In this document: in pieces, positions 43,345 through 53,721 of the stretch
Position numbering within the stretch: the stretch's first letter is position 1
How the letters are laid out: every line of letters begins with the position of its first letter
NCBI GenBank assembly: GCA_003602285.1
Contig: QZVU01000001.1
Span: 310,001-374,000, forward strand
Origin: Arthrobacter frigidicola
GTDB lineage: Bacteria; Actinomycetota; Actinomycetes; Actinomycetales; Micrococcaceae
Length of the DNA: 64,000 nucleotides
Direction of reading: 5' to 3'
The notes under the pieces: model-generated
Told to the model about the DNA's origin: nothing
Databases searched by the model: none
Seen by the model: only the letters and a program-made list of their open reading frames with translations
Position numbers and translations under genes: made by a program

Positions 43345-44733
43345 TCAGGCGGAGGCGGCAGCGGGCGGTTCGTGGCTGACCGGGCACTGCGCGGGATCCC
43401 CGCTGCCGGCCGGGTGCGGAACGCCGGCCGGGTGCAGCGCGGGGCGGAACGGCGCTGCGGGGACCTCAGGGGCGGCCGTGGGGCGCAGATCGATGCCGTA
43501 GAGGGCCTCGAGCGCCGCGGTGTAGTCGTCCTGGCGTCCCTCCGCGGCGAGCTCGCGGGCGCGCACGGTCGGGGTGTGAAGCAGCTGGCGCACCATCCGG
43601 CGCAGCGCGAGCTCGACCTCCTCGGCCGCGGCGGTGCACCCGTGCTGTGAGCGCACCCGCTTCATCTCCGCGTCGAGCACCTGCTGGGTGTGCTTGCGCA
43701 GGGCGACGATCGCGGCGTCCATCGCCCGCGTGTTCTGCTGCTCCTCGAAGGCGTCGGCCGCCTGCTGCACCAGCTCACCGGCCTGGCGCAGGGTCTCGGC
43801 CTGCTCCTCGGGAGCGGCGAGCCGGACGGACTCCAGGGTGATCAGCTCGACATTGTCGAGATTGGCGACGGCGGGATCGAAATCATGGCTCAACGCCAGG
43901 TCGATGACCACCAGGGGGCTCGACGAGCCTTCCCGGATCGATGCGAGGTCCGAGGCCTCGATGCGGGCGTCGCTGCCGCTGCAGCCGATGATCACATCGG
44001 CCTCCCGGATCGCCCCGGCCAGGCTGTCCGCGTCAAGAGCGCGGCCGTTGCGGGAGGCGACGAACGCCTCGGCGCGGCCGGATGAGGAGAACACGGCGAC
44101 CTCGCCGGCCTTCTTCTCACTGAGCAGGGCCATCGTCGCGCCGGCGTAGGCGCCGGTCCCGAAGAGGACAACCGACTTCTGCGACCAGTCGGCGCTGCCG
44201 GAGATATCCCCGGCCAGTTCGAGCGCCACGGAGACAATCGAGCGCCCGTCGCTGCCGAGGACGGTGCGGGCCCCGACGTCCTTGGCGGTGCGGGACGCGG
44301 CCTGGAAGAGGCGCACGAGGCCCTTGCTTGCCGCGCCGGAGGCCTGCGCCTCGATCAGGGCGCGGCGGACCTGGCCGGCGATTTCGCGCTCACCGACGAC
44401 GGCGGAGTCGAGGCCGGCCCCCACCGCGAAGAGATGCTTGGCGACCGAGCCGCCCTTCTTCGTGACGAAGGCGGAGGACACCGAAGGCTCGGGGATCCCG
44501 GAGTAGCTGCTGATGGTGGAGATGATGGCGGAGCGCGCGGCCTCGACGTCCTCTTCGGACGGGGCCTCGAAGTAGATTTCGAAGCGGTTGCAGGTGGAGA
44601 GCACCACGGCGCCGGACACGGGGCGGTCGTCCGCGAGCACGGCTGAAGGGACCTGGGGCGCCCCCACGCTCAGGCGGGCAACGGTTTCCAGGTCCACATT
44701 CGAGTGAGTCGCAACGAGAGAAAGTAGAACCAC
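43345..44733 (-). CDS. hemA: Glutamyl-tRNA reductase
   Basis: First committed enzyme of tetrapyrrole synthesis: reduces glutamyl-tRNA to glutamate-1-semialdehyde using NADPH. 462 residues. Nucleophilic Cys48 sits in [23 protein letters not shown] near residue 115 and the NADPH domain [14 protein letters not shown] near residue 180 follow; the C-terminal dimerisation helix has the [14 protein letters not shown] segment. The C-terminal 60 residues are extra and Pro-rich. GTG start at 44733 with GGAGAG upstream. It is divergent from hemE, and the shared 183-base gap is the likely regulatory point for the pathway. Confidence 0.94.
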   Translation of the reverse strand: MVLLSLVATHSNVDLETVARLSVGAPQVPSAVLADDRPVSGAVVLSTCNRFEIYFEAPSEEDVEAARSAIISTISSYSGIPEPSVSSAFVTKKGGSVAKHLFAVGAGLDSAVVGEREIAGQVRRALIEAQASGAASKGLVRLFQAASRTAKDVGARTVLGSDGRSIVSVALELAGDISGSADWSQKSVVLFGTGAYAGATMALLSEKKAGEVAVFSSSGRAEAFVASRNGRALDADSLAGAIREADVIIGCSGSDARIEASDLASIREGSSSPLVVIDLALSHDFDPAVANLDNVELITLESVRLAAPEEQAETLRQAGELVQQAADAFEEQQNTRAMDAAIVALRKHTQQVLDAEMKRVRSQHGCTAAAEEVELALRRMVRQLLHTPTVRARELAAEGRQDDYTAALEALYGIDLRPTAAPEVPAAPFRPALHPAGVPHPAGSGDPAQCPVSHEPPAAASA

Positions 44734-44870
44734 AGCTCTCCAAGCATAGCGAGCCGATGGTTGCGGAGGGTAATAGGAAACCCTAAGTGCGGGCTTCTTT
44801 TCACTGGACTTCCGCGGAATGCCACGGGCCGGGGTGCACGTGATTTTCACCACCCGGGTGCCCGCCGGAA

Positions 44871-44890
44871 CGATGGCCGGTTAACCATCG
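44871..44890. promoter_or_regulatory. Palindrome upstream of hemE
   Basis: Imperfect nested symmetry: CGATGG ... CCATCG flank GGTTAACC, ending 26 bases before the hemE start, in the hemA-hemE divergent gap. It could be an operator for an iron or heme regulator; no consensus could be matched with confidence. Confidence 0.35.
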
Positions 44891-44916
44891 CCCGGGATCT
44901 TGGGCAGAATCAGGGT

Positions 44917-45978
44917 ATGACCCTTGGAGCATCCCACCCGCTGGTGGACGGCCGCACCGCAGATTCCCCGCTGATTGCGGCCTACCGCGGGCGGAAACCG
45001 TCCCGCCGTCCTGTCTGGTTCATGCGCCAGGCGGGAAGGTCCCTGCCGGAATACCGGGCGCTGCGTGAGGGAACCGCGATGCTCGAGGCCTGCCTCGATC
45101 CGGCGATGGCCGCCGAGATCACCCTCCAGCCGGTCCGCCGCCACGACGTGGACGCCGCGATCTTCTTCTCCGACATCGTGATCCCGCTCAAGCTGGCCGG
45201 AGTCGATGTCGACATCGTCCCGGGGGTGGGCCCGGTCCTGGGCTCCCCGGTCCGCACGGCCGCCGACGTCGCGGCCCTTCCCGTCCTCACCGACGAGGCC
45301 CTCGATCCGATCCGCGCCGCGGTCGCCCTGACGGTCGACGAACTGGGCAGCACCCCCCTGATCGGCTTCGCCGGGGCGCCCTTCACCCTGGCCGCCTACA
45401 TGGTTGAGGGCAAGCCCTCCCGCGACCACCTGGGCCCGCGCACGATGATGCACTCGGACCCCGGGACGTGGCAGGCGCTGGCCGAGTGGGCGGCGGATGC
45501 CTCCGGGCGGTTCCTACGGGCCCAGCTCGAAGCCGGCGCGAGCGCCGCCCAGCTCTTCGATTCATGGGCCGGCTCCCTCGGACTGGCCGACTACCGGAAG
45601 TACGCCGCGCCCGCCTCGGCCCGGGCCCTCGATGCCGTCCGCGGGCTCGGGGCCCCGCTGATCCACTTCGGCACCGGAACCTCCGAGCTGCTTGGAGCCA
45701 TGCACGACGTCGGCGTCGACGTGATCGGAGTCGACTACCGCCTGGACCTGGCGGAGGCCAGCCGGAGGCTGGGCGGCACCGTCCCGCTTCAGGGCAACAT
45801 CGACCCGGCCCTGCTCGGTGCCCCCTGGCCGGTGCTCGAACAGCACGTCCGGGCCGTGCTCGAGGCCGGGGCGGCCGCACCCGGGCACGTGGTGAACCTC
45901 GGCCACGGCGTGCCGCCGGAAACCGACCCGGACGTACTGACGCGCGTGGTGAAGCTGATCCACTCGGTGGAGCCCTGA
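44917..45978 (+). CDS. hemE: Uroporphyrinogen decarboxylase
   Basis: Decarboxylates the four acetate arms of uroporphyrinogen III to give coproporphyrinogen III. 353 residues, with the two family signatures: [16 protein letters not shown] near residue 32 and [16 protein letters not shown] near residue 148. The catalytic Asp is in [12 protein letters not shown] at 44917. First gene of a nearly unbroken heme operon (hemE, hemY, hemQ, hemH, hemC, hemD, hemB, hemL); hemY begins two bases after the stop codon. Confidence 0.96.
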   Translation: MTLGASHPLVDGRTADSPLIAAYRGRKPSRRPVWFMRQAGRSLPEYRALREGTAMLEACLDPAMAAEITLQPVRRHDVDAAIFFSDIVIPLKLAGVDVDIVPGVGPVLGSPVRTAADVAALPVLTDEALDPIRAAVALTVDELGSTPLIGFAGAPFTLAAYMVEGKPSRDHLGPRTMMHSDPGTWQALAEWAADASGRFLRAQLEAGASAAQLFDSWAGSLGLADYRKYAAPASARALDAVRGLGAPLIHFGTGTSELLGAMHDVGVDVIGVDYRLDLAEASRRLGGTVPLQGNIDPALLGAPWPVLEQHVRAVLEAGAAAPGHVVNLGHGVPPETDPDVLTRVVKLIHSVEP

Positions 45979-45980
45979 CC

Positions 45981-47456
45981 ATGGCCGCGGGCAGCGCACG
46001 TCCCGCAGTCGTCGTCATCGGCGGTGGCGTCGCCGGCCTGGTCGCGGCGCGGGTACTGATGCTTCGCGGGGCGCAGGTCACCGTGCTTGAGCGCTCCGGT
46101 GGCTTCGGCGGCAACCTCGGCGGCCGCGAACTGGGCGGATTCGTCCTCGACAGCGGCGCCGAGTCCTTCTCCACCCGCTCCGACACGGTGCCCGCCCTCG
46201 CGGCCGAGCTCGGGCTGGAGGACCTCATCGTTACCCCGGATGCCCCCGGGGCGTGGGTGCAGCTGCCGGCGCGGGACCTCGCAGCCGGCGCCCACCCGCT
46301 GCCCGCCTCCGGCGTCCTCGGCATCCCCGCGGACCCTGCCGACCCGGGCACCGCCGCGCTCATCGGGCGGGCCGGAGCGCTGCGCGCCGCCCTGGACAAG
46401 GTGCTGCCGCCCGGCGCCCTGGCCACCCGCCCGGGCGTGAGCCTCGGCGAACTCGTGCGGGCGCGCATGGGCGAGGAGGTCCTGAACCGGCTGGTGGCCC
46501 CCGTCGCCGGGGGAGTCTTCTCCGCCGACCCCGACACGCTCGACGTCGATTCCGTCGCCCCGGGCCTGCGGCCGGCTCTGGCGCGGCTCGGCTCCCTGGG
46601 TGCGGCCGCCGGCGCCCTGCGGCAGGCGGCACCCGCCGGCTCCGCGGTCGCCGGGTTCCGCGGCGGCATGGTCCGGCTGCGCGATGCCCTCGTCGCCTCC
46701 CTGCGGGACGGCGGGGCCGACCTGCGTACCTCCGAAACCGTCAGGGCCCTCCGGCGCGCGCCCGGAGGCGGGTGGACCGTGTCCACCGAACATTCGACCC
46801 TCCAGCGCAGCGTCAGTGCCTCCGCCGTGGTGCTGGCCGCCGACGGCCCCGGCGCCGTCGATCTGCTCTCGGGTGTGCTGCCGCAGGCCGCGGCCGAACG
46901 CCCCGAACCCGTGCCCGGTGTCGCGCTGGTCACCCTGATCGTCGACCAGCCCGAACTCGACGCCAGCCCGCGGGGCACCGGCGTCCTGGTGGCCCGCGGC
47001 GTGGCAGGCGTCCAGGCCAAGGCCCTGACCCACTCGACCGCCAAATGGAAATGGCTGCGGGAGCAGGCGGGCCCGGGTTCGCATATCCTGCGGGTCTCCT
47101 ATGGCCGGGCCGGGGACTCCCCGGCGGATTCCGGGGCCTCAACCCGCGACGAGGACCTGTTCCGCCAGGCCCTCGCCGACGCCTCGGCGCTGCTCGGGGT
47201 CCGCCTCGAGGCCGCCGACGTGCTCGACTGGGACGTCGTGCGCTGGGCGGGTGCCCTCCCGCACGCCGCCGTCGGGCACCGGGACCGCGTCGCCCGGCTC
47301 CGGGAGGCGGTGGGCCCGCTCGAGGCACTCGAGGTCACCGGCGGCTGGCTCGCCGGCACCGGACTGGTGTCGGTCATCGACGATGCCACCGCCCGGGCCC
47401 GGGCGCTCGCCGTCGAACTGGGCCTGTCCGGAGGGCCGCAGGACGAACCGGTGTGA
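45981..47456 (+). CDS. hemY: Coproporphyrinogen III / protoporphyrinogen oxidase
   Basis: FAD-dependent oxidase, 491 residues, oxidising coproporphyrinogen III to coproporphyrin III in the actinobacterial (coproporphyrin-dependent) route; also called hemG or cgoX. N-terminal FAD-binding motif VVVIGGGVAGLVAA near residue 10, DSGAESFSTR near residue 55, and C-terminal GGWLAGTGLVSVIDDA near residue 455. ATG at 45981, two bases after the hemE stop. The coproporphyrin role is inferred from the neighbours hemQ and hemH. Confidence 0.92.
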   Translation: MAAGSARPAVVVIGGGVAGLVAARVLMLRGAQVTVLERSGGFGGNLGGRELGGFVLDSGAESFSTRSDTVPALAAELGLEDLIVTPDAPGAWVQLPARDLAAGAHPLPASGVLGIPADPADPGTAALIGRAGALRAALDKVLPPGALATRPGVSLGELVRARMGEEVLNRLVAPVAGGVFSADPDTLDVDSVAPGLRPALARLGSLGAAAGALRQAAPAGSAVAGFRGGMVRLRDALVASLRDGGADLRTSETVRALRRAPGGGWTVSTEHSTLQRSVSASAVVLAADGPGAVDLLSGVLPQAAAERPEPVPGVALVTLIVDQPELDASPRGTGVLVARGVAGVQAKALTHSTAKWKWLREQAGPGSHILRVSYGRAGDSPADSGASTRDEDLFRQALADASALLGVRLEAADVLDWDVVRWAGALPHAAVGHRDRVARLREAVGPLEALEVTGGWLAGTGLVSVIDDATARARALAVELGLSGGPQDEPV

Positions 47457-47467
47457 TCTTCATTACT

Positions 47468-47484
47468 TTCTACGTCTTGTAGAA
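47468..47484. promoter_or_regulatory. Inverted repeat in the hemY-hemQ gap
   Basis: TTCTAC-GTCTT-GTAGAA, a perfect 6-base inverted repeat in the 72-base gap before hemQ. The gap is unusually A+T-rich for this genome, so it may hold a secondary promoter or an operator for hemQ. Confidence 0.4.
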
Positions 47485-47528
47485 CATCAAGATTTTCTTT
47501 GCTCCAACGCAGGGGGCAGACTAGTAGC

Positions 47529-48254
47529 ATGAGCGAGCTAACCGGCGACCGGGTCTCCCCAACCACCTCCTCCGAATCCTCAGGAAGCGCCGGTGACGAG
47601 CCGCAGACGGCGCAGTTCTTCACCCTGTGGACGGTCTTCCGGCGGGCCGGCGCAGGCTCCGGCGCCCCGGGCCTGCCGCTGACGGAGGTCCTGGGCACCC
47701 TTGGCAGCGGGGTGACGGTGCGCGGTTTCTACGATGTCTCGGCGATGCGCGAAGACGCCGACGTGATGGTCTGGCTTCACGGTCCGCGCCCCGAGGACCT
47801 GCAGGCCGCGGTCCGGCGGATCCGCCGCTCGGAACCCTTCGCCGGCACCACCATCGCCTGGTCGGCCATGGGTGTCCACCGGGACGCCGAGTTCTCCAAG
47901 AGTCATGTCCCGGCGTTCGCCCGGGGCGTCGAGCCGGCGGAGTGGGTCTGCGTCTACCCCTTCGTCCGCTCCTACGACTGGTACATCCTGCCCACCGAGG
48001 AACGCCGCGAAATGCTCTACGACCACGGCATGAAGGGCCGGCAGTACCCCCAGGTCATCTCCAACACCGTCTCCTCCTTCGCACTGGGGGACTGGGAGTG
48101 GATCCTCGCCCTCGAGGCCCCCGAACTGGTCGACCTGGTGGACCTCATGCGCCACCTGCGCGAAACCGAAGCGCGCCGCCACGTGCGGGAGGAAGTCCCG
48201 TTCTACACCGGCCGGCGCATCACCCCCGAAGAGATCGCAGAGGTACTCCAGTGA
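47529..48254 (+). CDS. hemQ: Coproheme decarboxylase (HemQ)
   Basis: Chlorite-dismutase-fold enzyme that decarboxylates two propionates of coproheme III to yield heme b. 241 residues. The Tyr-rich segment CVYPFVRSYDWYILP near residue 150 carries the catalytic-type tyrosine, and SNTVSSFALGDWEWILALEAP near residue 178 is the family signature. The first 25 residues are a flexible tail. ATG at 47529 (MSELTGD) with AGGGGG upstream; an upstream in-frame start at 47499 is less likely. Its stop overlaps hemH by 4 bases. Confidence 0.94.
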   Translation: MSELTGDRVSPTTSSESSGSAGDEPQTAQFFTLWTVFRRAGAGSGAPGLPLTEVLGTLGSGVTVRGFYDVSAMREDADVMVWLHGPRPEDLQAAVRRIRRSEPFAGTTIAWSAMGVHRDAEFSKSHVPAFARGVEPAEWVCVYPFVRSYDWYILPTEERREMLYDHGMKGRQYPQVISNTVSSFALGDWEWILALEAPELVDLVDLMRHLRETEARRHVREEVPFYTGRRITPEEIAEVLQ

Positions 48255-49453
48255 CCCAGACCTTCAATCCGCTCGACGGCGTCGACGAAGCCGGCCGGAT
48301 GGCCCCGAAGAACTACGACGCGATCGTCCTCGCCTCCTTCGGCGGGCCGGAGGGCCAGGATGACGTGCTTCCCTTCCTGCGCAACGTCACCCGCGGGCGG
48401 GGCATCCCCGACGAGCGCCTCGAAGAGGTCTCCCACCACTACCGCGCGTTCGGTGGAATCAGCCCGATCAACGGGCAGAACCGCGCGCTGCGGGCGGCCA
48501 TGGAGGCCGAGCTCCGGCGGCGCGGCATCGACCTGCCGGTCTACTGGGGCAACCGCAACTGGGCCCCGTTCATCGCCGACACGCTGCGTGAGGCCTACGA
48601 CGCCGGCCACCGGCGCATCCTGGCCGTCACCACCAGCGCCTACTCTTCCTACTCAAGCTGCCGGCAGTACCGCGAGGACCTCGGCATGGCACTGGTGGAG
48701 ACCGGGCTCGAAGGCCTGCTCGAGGTGGACAAAACCCGGCAGTACTTCGACCACCCCGGCTTCGTCGAACCCTTCGTCGAAGGCGTGACCGAAGGCCTCC
48801 GGAAGGTCCGAGCCTCCCTGGCCGGCCGCGGCGAGGCGGATGCGCCCGTGCACATCATGTTCGCCACCCACTCGATCCCCACCGGCGACGCCGAGGCCTC
48901 CGGTCCCCGCGACGCCGACGGCGGCCCGGCCTATGAGGACGGCGCCTACGTCGCCCAGCACCTCGCCACCGCCCAGGCGGTCCTCGACCGCATCCCCGAG
49001 GCCGAAGGGGTGGACTGGTCGCTGGTGTACCAGTCCCGTTCCGGCGCCCCGCACATCCCGTGGCTCGAACCCGACGTGAACGACGCGCTGCGCGAACGCG
49101 CCGAAGCCGGTGTCCGCGGCGTCGTGATCGTGCCGCTGGGCTTTGTCAGCGACCACATGGAGGTGGCCTGGGACCTCGACACCGAGGCGCTGGAGACCTG
49201 CCGTGAGCTGGACCTGGTGGCGGACCGGGTGCCCACCCCCGCCACCCACGAGAAGTTCGTCGCCGGGCTGATCGACCTCGTCTCCGAGCGCACCATCGAG
49301 AACAACATCGCCGAGCGGCCCGCGGCGACCGCGCTGGGCCCCTGGTTCGATGTCTGCCGGCCGAACTGCTGTGCCAACCGGCGCGGGGAGAAGCCGACCA
49401 TCGCCGCAGTGGATTCAACCGTGGGAACGGCCCTTCCCAACCCCGGATCGTGA
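48251..49453 (+). CDS. hemH: Coproporphyrin ferrochelatase with [2Fe-2S]-type cysteine cluster
   Basis: Inserts Fe2+ into coproporphyrin III, giving coproheme (also called cpfC). 400 residues. VLASFGGPEG near residue 28 and PVYWGNRNWAPF near residue 98 match the family; the catalytic His is in IMFATHSIPTG near residue 200, and the Glu region is near residues 270-285. The C-terminus has CRPNCCANRRG, which with an earlier cysteine (Cys in YSSCRQYR) gives the four-Cys pattern that I recall in actinobacterial ferrochelatases with a [2Fe-2S] cluster. GTG start overlaps hemQ. Confidence 0.93.
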   Translation: MTQTFNPLDGVDEAGRMAPKNYDAIVLASFGGPEGQDDVLPFLRNVTRGRGIPDERLEEVSHHYRAFGGISPINGQNRALRAAMEAELRRRGIDLPVYWGNRNWAPFIADTLREAYDAGHRRILAVTTSAYSSYSSCRQYREDLGMALVETGLEGLLEVDKTRQYFDHPGFVEPFVEGVTEGLRKVRASLAGRGEADAPVHIMFATHSIPTGDAEASGPRDADGGPAYEDGAYVAQHLATAQAVLDRIPEAEGVDWSLVYQSRSGAPHIPWLEPDVNDALRERAEAGVRGVVIVPLGFVSDHMEVAWDLDTEALETCRELDLVADRVPTPATHEKFVAGLIDLVSERTIENNIAERPAATALGPWFDVCRPNCCANRRGEKPTIAAVDSTVGTALPNPGS

Positions 49454-50400
49454 TGTCTCCCGGCATCCGGGTCGGAACGCGGGGCAGCGCCCTGGCCCTC
49501 ACCCAGACCACCACTGTCGCCGAACGCGTCGGCGAACTGGCGGGGCGGGGCTATGAGCTGGTGCGGATCCGCACCGAAGGCGACGTGCTGAAGGGTCCCC
49601 TGTCGCAGATGGGCGGCACCGGGGTCTTCGTCGTGGCGCTGCGCGAGGCGCTCCTGGACGGCCGGTGCGACCTCGCGGTGCACTCGCTCAAGGATCTGCC
49701 GACGACCCCCGCGCCCGGGCTGCGGGTCGCCGCGGTGCCCGAGCGGGCCGATACCCGCGACGCCCTGTGCGCCCGGGACGGGCTGACCCTGGCCACCCTG
49801 CCCGACGGCGCCCGCGTGGGCACCGGCTCCCCGCGCCGGGCCGCCCAGCTCCGCGCCGCCCGCCCCGGCCTCGAGGTCGTGGACATCCGCGGCAACGTCG
49901 ACACCCGGCTGGGCCGCGTGGCCGGCGCCGTCGACGGCGGCGTGGGGGACCTCGACGCCGTCGTGCTCGCCGCGGCGGGCCTGCACCGGCTGGGCCGGGA
50001 CGCCGCCATCACCGAGTACATCGACCCCGCCGTCATGCTTCCCGCCCCCGGGCAGGGCGCCCTGGCCGTGGAGTTCCGGACCGGCGACGAGGAAAACGGG
50101 CTCGGCGCGGCCCTGGCCGCCTACGACCACGCCGAGACCCGGGCCGCGGTCACCGCCGAGCGCGCGGTGCTGCTGCGGCTTGAGGCCGGATGCTCAGCCC
50201 CGATCGGGGCGCTCGGATTGGTGCAGGGCGGCACGCTGACCCTTGAGGCGGTGGTGGCCAGCCTGGACGGACGCCAGCTGCTCCGGCGCAGCCGCTCCGC
50301 CGCCAACGAGGGACCCGAGGCCGCGGCCCGGCTCGGGGTGACCCTCGCCGAGGAACTCCTCGAGGCGGGGGCCGCCCGCATCGCGCCCCTCAGCGCCTGA
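49453..50400 (+). CDS. hemC: Hydroxymethylbilane synthase
   Basis: Porphobilinogen deaminase joining four porphobilinogens into a linear tetrapyrrole. About 315 residues. [14 protein letters not shown] near residue 7, HSLKDLPT near residue 78, and [13 protein letters not shown] near residue 240 with the Cys that carries the dipyrromethane cofactor. ATG at 49453 (TGATG junction with hemH); a GTG at 49450 directly before it is also possible. Confidence 0.95.
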   Translation: MSPGIRVGTRGSALALTQTTTVAERVGELAGRGYELVRIRTEGDVLKGPLSQMGGTGVFVVALREALLDGRCDLAVHSLKDLPTTPAPGLRVAAVPERADTRDALCARDGLTLATLPDGARVGTGSPRRAAQLRAARPGLEVVDIRGNVDTRLGRVAGAVDGGVGDLDAVVLAAAGLHRLGRDAAITEYIDPAVMLPAPGQGALAVEFRTGDEENGLGAALAAYDHAETRAAVTAERAVLLRLEAGCSAPIGALGLVQGGTLTLEAVVASLDGRQLLRRSRSAANEGPEAAARLGVTLAEELLEAGAARIAPLSA

Positions 50401-50405
50401 GGACC

Positions 50406-51278
50406 ATGCAGCCGCCCGACAGTCAGGACCTCGCCGGCCTCCGGGTGGTCCTGCTGCGTACGCCGGGCCGGTCGGTGGAATTCGGTGCCGAACTTGCCCG
50501 GCGCGGGGCGCTCCCGCTGTGCCTGCCGCTGATCGACTTCGAGCGGCCGGCCGATCCTGTCCCGCTCGACCGGGCCCTGGAGCGGCTCGCTGCGGGCGGG
50601 TACGACTGGCTCGTAGTCACCAGCGCCACCACGGTCGCAGCCCTCGAAGCCTGCGCCCGGCGCACCGGGTCCACGCTGGCCGGAGCCGTGCCCTCCGGCA
50701 CCCGGACCGCCGCGGTCGGGGAGGCCACTGCGGCCGCCCTCTTCCGCGCCGGGGTCGCAGTGTCGCTGATTGCCCGGAACAGCTCCGCGCAGGGCCTGCT
50801 CGCCGAATTCCCTCCCGGTCGCGGGGCGCTGCTGCTGCCCCAGGCGTCCCTGGCCGACGACACGCTCGACGTAGGCCTCGCTGGCAGGGCATGGCGGGTG
50901 GACCGGATCGAGGCGTACCGCACCGTGGACTACCCGGCCGATCCCGCGCTGCGGCTGGCCGCAGACGAAACGCCGCCGCCCTCCGCGCCGGAAGTGCTCG
51001 ACGCCGCCGCCTACCGGCAGCTGGCGGCCGAAGGCGTCCACGCCGTGGTGCTCACCTCTCCCAGCACGGCACGCCGGTTCTCCGCCCTGCTGGACGGCAC
51101 ACCCCCGAACGGTCTGGCCGCCGTCGCCATCGGACCCAGCACGGCGGCCGAAGCCGCCCGCGTGGGGCTGCGGCTCGCCGCCACCGCCGACGCACCGACC
51201 CCCCGCGGCGTCGCCGACGCCGTCGCCGGTGCCGTCGCCCCGTCACCACCATCGCCGACGAACGGAGTCACCCCATGA
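50406..51278 (+). CDS. hemD: Uroporphyrinogen-III synthase
   Basis: Cyclises the linear tetrapyrrole to uroporphyrinogen III with ring D inversion. 290 residues, two Rossmann-like lobes. The family is weakly conserved; recognisable parts are [16 protein letters not shown] near residue 76, [18 protein letters not shown] and [14 protein letters not shown] near residue 218. The C-terminal tail is longer than usual. Identification relies partly on its position between hemC and hemB. It overlaps hemB (ATGA). Confidence 0.88.
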   Translation: MQPPDSQDLAGLRVVLLRTPGRSVEFGAELARRGALPLCLPLIDFERPADPVPLDRALERLAAGGYDWLVVTSATTVAALEACARRTGSTLAGAVPSGTRTAAVGEATAAALFRAGVAVSLIARNSSAQGLLAEFPPGRGALLLPQASLADDTLDVGLAGRAWRVDRIEAYRTVDYPADPALRLAADETPPPSAPEVLDAAAYRQLAAEGVHAVVLTSPSTARRFSALLDGTPPNGLAAVAIGPSTAAEAARVGLRLAATADAPTPRGVADAVAGAVAPSPPSPTNGVTP

Positions 51279-52261
51279 GCTTCCCCCAGCACCGGCCGCG
51301 CCGGCTGCGCACCACCCCGGCGATGCGCCGGCTCACCGCCGAGCACCGGCTCAGCCCCGCCGACCTCATCCTCCCGGCCTTCATCCGTGAGGGCCTGACC
51401 GAGCCCGCGCCCATCTCCTCGATGCCCGGCGTCGTCCAGCACACCACCGAGACGCTCCGGCGGGCCGCCGCCGAGGCCGTTCGACTCGGAGTCGGCGGCA
51501 TCATGCTCTTCGGCATCCCGGCCCGCCGTGACGCTACCGGCAGCGCAGGGATCGACCCCGACGGCGTCCTCAACCGCGCCATCGCCGACGTGCGCGCCGA
51601 GGTGGGCGACGACCTCGTGGTCATGAGCGACGTGTGCCTCGATGAATTCACCGACCACGGCCACTGCGGCGTCCTCGCCCCGGACGGGTCGGTCGACAAC
51701 GACGCCACCCTGGCCGTCTACGCGCAGATGGCCGTGGAGCAGGCCAACGCCGGGGCGCATGTGCTCGGCCCCTCGGGCATGATGGACGGGCAGGTCGCCG
51801 TGATCCGGCAGGCCCTCGACGCCGCCGGACACGCCGCCACGGGCGTGCTCGCGTACTCGGCGAAGTACGCCTCGGCCTTCTACGGCCCCTTCCGGGAGGC
51901 CGTCGATTCCCAGCTCAAGGGCGACCGCCGCACGTACCAGATGGACGCCGCGAACCGGCGCGAAGCGCTCCTCGAGGTCGAACTGGACCTCGAGGAAGGC
52001 GCCGACATGGTCATGGTCAAGCCCGCCATGAGCTACCTCGACATCCTGGCCGACGTCGCCGCGATGTCCCCGGTCCCGGTGGCCGCCTACCAGGTCTCGG
52101 GGGAGTACGCCATGATCGAAGCGGCCGCCGCCAACGGCTGGATCGACCGGCGCCGGGCCATCGAGGAGTCCGTCCTCGGCATCCGCCGGGCCGGCGCCGA
52201 CATGATCCTGACCTACTGGGCCTCGGAGCTGGCGCTCTGGCTCAACGAAACCCGCAGCTGA
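51275..52261 (+). CDS. hemB: Delta-aminolevulinic acid dehydratase (porphobilinogen synthase)
   Basis: Condenses two 5-aminolevulinate molecules to porphobilinogen. 328 residues. Schiff-base lysines are in [15 protein letters not shown] near residue 198 and [10 protein letters not shown] near residue 250. The metal loop reads [14 protein letters not shown] near residue 120: two of the three zinc Cys are present and the middle one is Asp, a mixed pattern I recall in actinobacterial enzymes. Overlap with hemD at the start; 11 bases to hemL. Confidence 0.95.
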   Translation: MSFPQHRPRRLRTTPAMRRLTAEHRLSPADLILPAFIREGLTEPAPISSMPGVVQHTTETLRRAAAEAVRLGVGGIMLFGIPARRDATGSAGIDPDGVLNRAIADVRAEVGDDLVVMSDVCLDEFTDHGHCGVLAPDGSVDNDATLAVYAQMAVEQANAGAHVLGPSGMMDGQVAVIRQALDAAGHAATGVLAYSAKYASAFYGPFREAVDSQLKGDRRTYQMDAANRREALLEVELDLEEGADMVMVKPAMSYLDILADVAAMSPVPVAAYQVSGEYAMIEAAAANGWIDRRRAIEESVLGIRRAGADMILTYWASELALWLNETRS

Positions 52262-52272
52262 AGGAAGAGACA

Positions 52273-53595
52273 ATGAGCACCTCGGAAGAACTTTACGACC
52301 GCGCCCGTGCCCTCATGCCCGGCGGCGTCAACTCGCCCGTGCGGGCCTTCGGCTCGGTCGGCGGCACCCCGCGCTTCCTCGTCGATGCCCACGGCGCCCG
52401 CGTCACCGACGCCGACGGGAAGACCTACGTCGACCTCGTCGGCTCCTGGGGCCCGGCGCTGCTCGGGCACTCCCATCCCGCCGTCATCGAGGCCGTGCAC
52501 CGCGCCGTCGACCACGGACTCACCTTCGGGGCCTCGACCCCCGCGGAGGCCGACCTCGCCGAGCTCGTGAAGGAGCGCGTCCCCGCGGTCGAGCTGCTCC
52601 GCATGGTCTCTACCGGCACCGAGGCCACCATGACGGCCGTTCGGCTGGCCCGCGGCTTCACCGGCCGCAGCCTGATCATCAAGTTCGCCGGTTGCTACCA
52701 CGGCCATGTCGACAGCCTGCTCGCCGCGGCCGGTTCCGGGGTGGCCACCCTCGCGCTGCCCGGCTCGGCCGGGGTGACCGAGGCGACGACCGCCGAGACC
52801 CTGGTGCTTCCCTACAACGACACCGCCGCCGTCGAGGCTGCGTTCCGCGACCACGGGGAGCGCATCGCCGCCGTCATCACCGAGGCGGCGCCGGCGAACA
52901 TGGGCGTGGTGACGCCGGCCGAGGGGTTCAATGCCTTCCTGTCACGCATCACCACCGAACACGGCGCCCTGTTCATCGTCGACGAGGTGATGACCGGGTT
53001 CCGGACCCACCCCGGCGGGTACTGGAAGCTGACGGGCGGAGCCCCCGACGCGGCCGAGCCGTGGACGCCGGACCTGCTGACCTTCGGCAAGGTGATCGGC
53101 GGCGGCATCCCGGCGGCGGCGCTGGGCGGCCGCGCCGACGTCATGAACCACCTCGCCCCGATCGGGCCGGTCTACCAGGCCGGGACGCTCTCGGGGAACC
53201 CGCTGGCCATGGCCGCCGGCGTCGCCACGCTGACCGCGGCGACCGACGAGGTCTACCGCCACGTCGACGCCCGCTCCCTCGAACTCTCGACCGCGCTCTC
53301 GGAGGAGCTGAACCGTGCAGGGGTGGACCACTCGATCCAGCGCGCCGGAAACCTCTTCAGCGTCGCCTTCGGCACCTCCGAGCGGGGCGTGAGCAACTAC
53401 GCCGACGCCCAGGCCCAGGAGGCCTTCCGCTACGGGCCGTTCTTCCACTCGATGCTCGACTCCGGGGTGTACCTGCCGCCGTCGGTGTTCGAGGCGTGGT
53501 TCCTCTCCGCGGCGCACGACGACGCCGCCATGGAGGAGATCTTCGCGGCGCTGCCGGCGGCGGCCAAGGCCGCCGCGGCCGCCCAGCCGGCCTAG
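52273..53595 (+). CDS. hemL: Glutamate-1-semialdehyde 2,1-aminomutase
   Basis: PLP enzyme that makes 5-aminolevulinate from the product of HemA. 440 residues. [10 protein letters not shown] near residue 17 is diagnostic of the aminomutase; [11 protein letters not shown] near residue 235 binds the cofactor, and the PLP Lys is in [18 protein letters not shown] near residue 276. AAGGAAGAG just before the ATG is a strong ribosome site. Last gene of the operon; the C-terminus is Ala-rich. A long inverted repeat follows. Confidence 0.96.
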   Translation: MSTSEELYDRARALMPGGVNSPVRAFGSVGGTPRFLVDAHGARVTDADGKTYVDLVGSWGPALLGHSHPAVIEAVHRAVDHGLTFGASTPAEADLAELVKERVPAVELLRMVSTGTEATMTAVRLARGFTGRSLIIKFAGCYHGHVDSLLAAAGSGVATLALPGSAGVTEATTAETLVLPYNDTAAVEAAFRDHGERIAAVITEAAPANMGVVTPAEGFNAFLSRITTEHGALFIVDEVMTGFRTHPGGYWKLTGGAPDAAEPWTPDLLTFGKVIGGGIPAAALGGRADVMNHLAPIGPVYQAGTLSGNPLAMAAGVATLTAATDEVYRHVDARSLELSTALSEELNRAGVDHSIQRAGNLFSVAFGTSERGVSNYADAQAQEAFRYGPFFHSMLDSGVYLPPSVFEAWFLSAAHDDAAMEEIFAALPAAAKAAAAAQPA

Positions 53596-53608
53596 GGATC
53601 CTTAAACG

Positions 53609-53671
53609 CATCCACTGCGCAGTAAGTACCGGGAAAACCCCTCGGGGTCCGGCATTACTGCGCAGTGGATG
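53609..53671. terminator. 17-base perfect inverted repeat after hemL
   Basis: CATCCACTGCGCAGTAA (53609) and TTACTGCGCAGTGGATG (53655) are exact complements with a 29-base loop containing a further CCGG...CCGG pairing. Two decayed copies of GTGGATGTTTAAG follow up to 53707. It could terminate hemL and metQ transcripts, but its long perfect arms and small direct copies look more like a dispersed palindromic repeat element. Confidence 0.75.
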
Positions 53672-53721
53672 TTAAAGCGGTGGATGTTTAAGAAGTGGGT
53701 GTCTAAGCGGGGAGGTACCGC

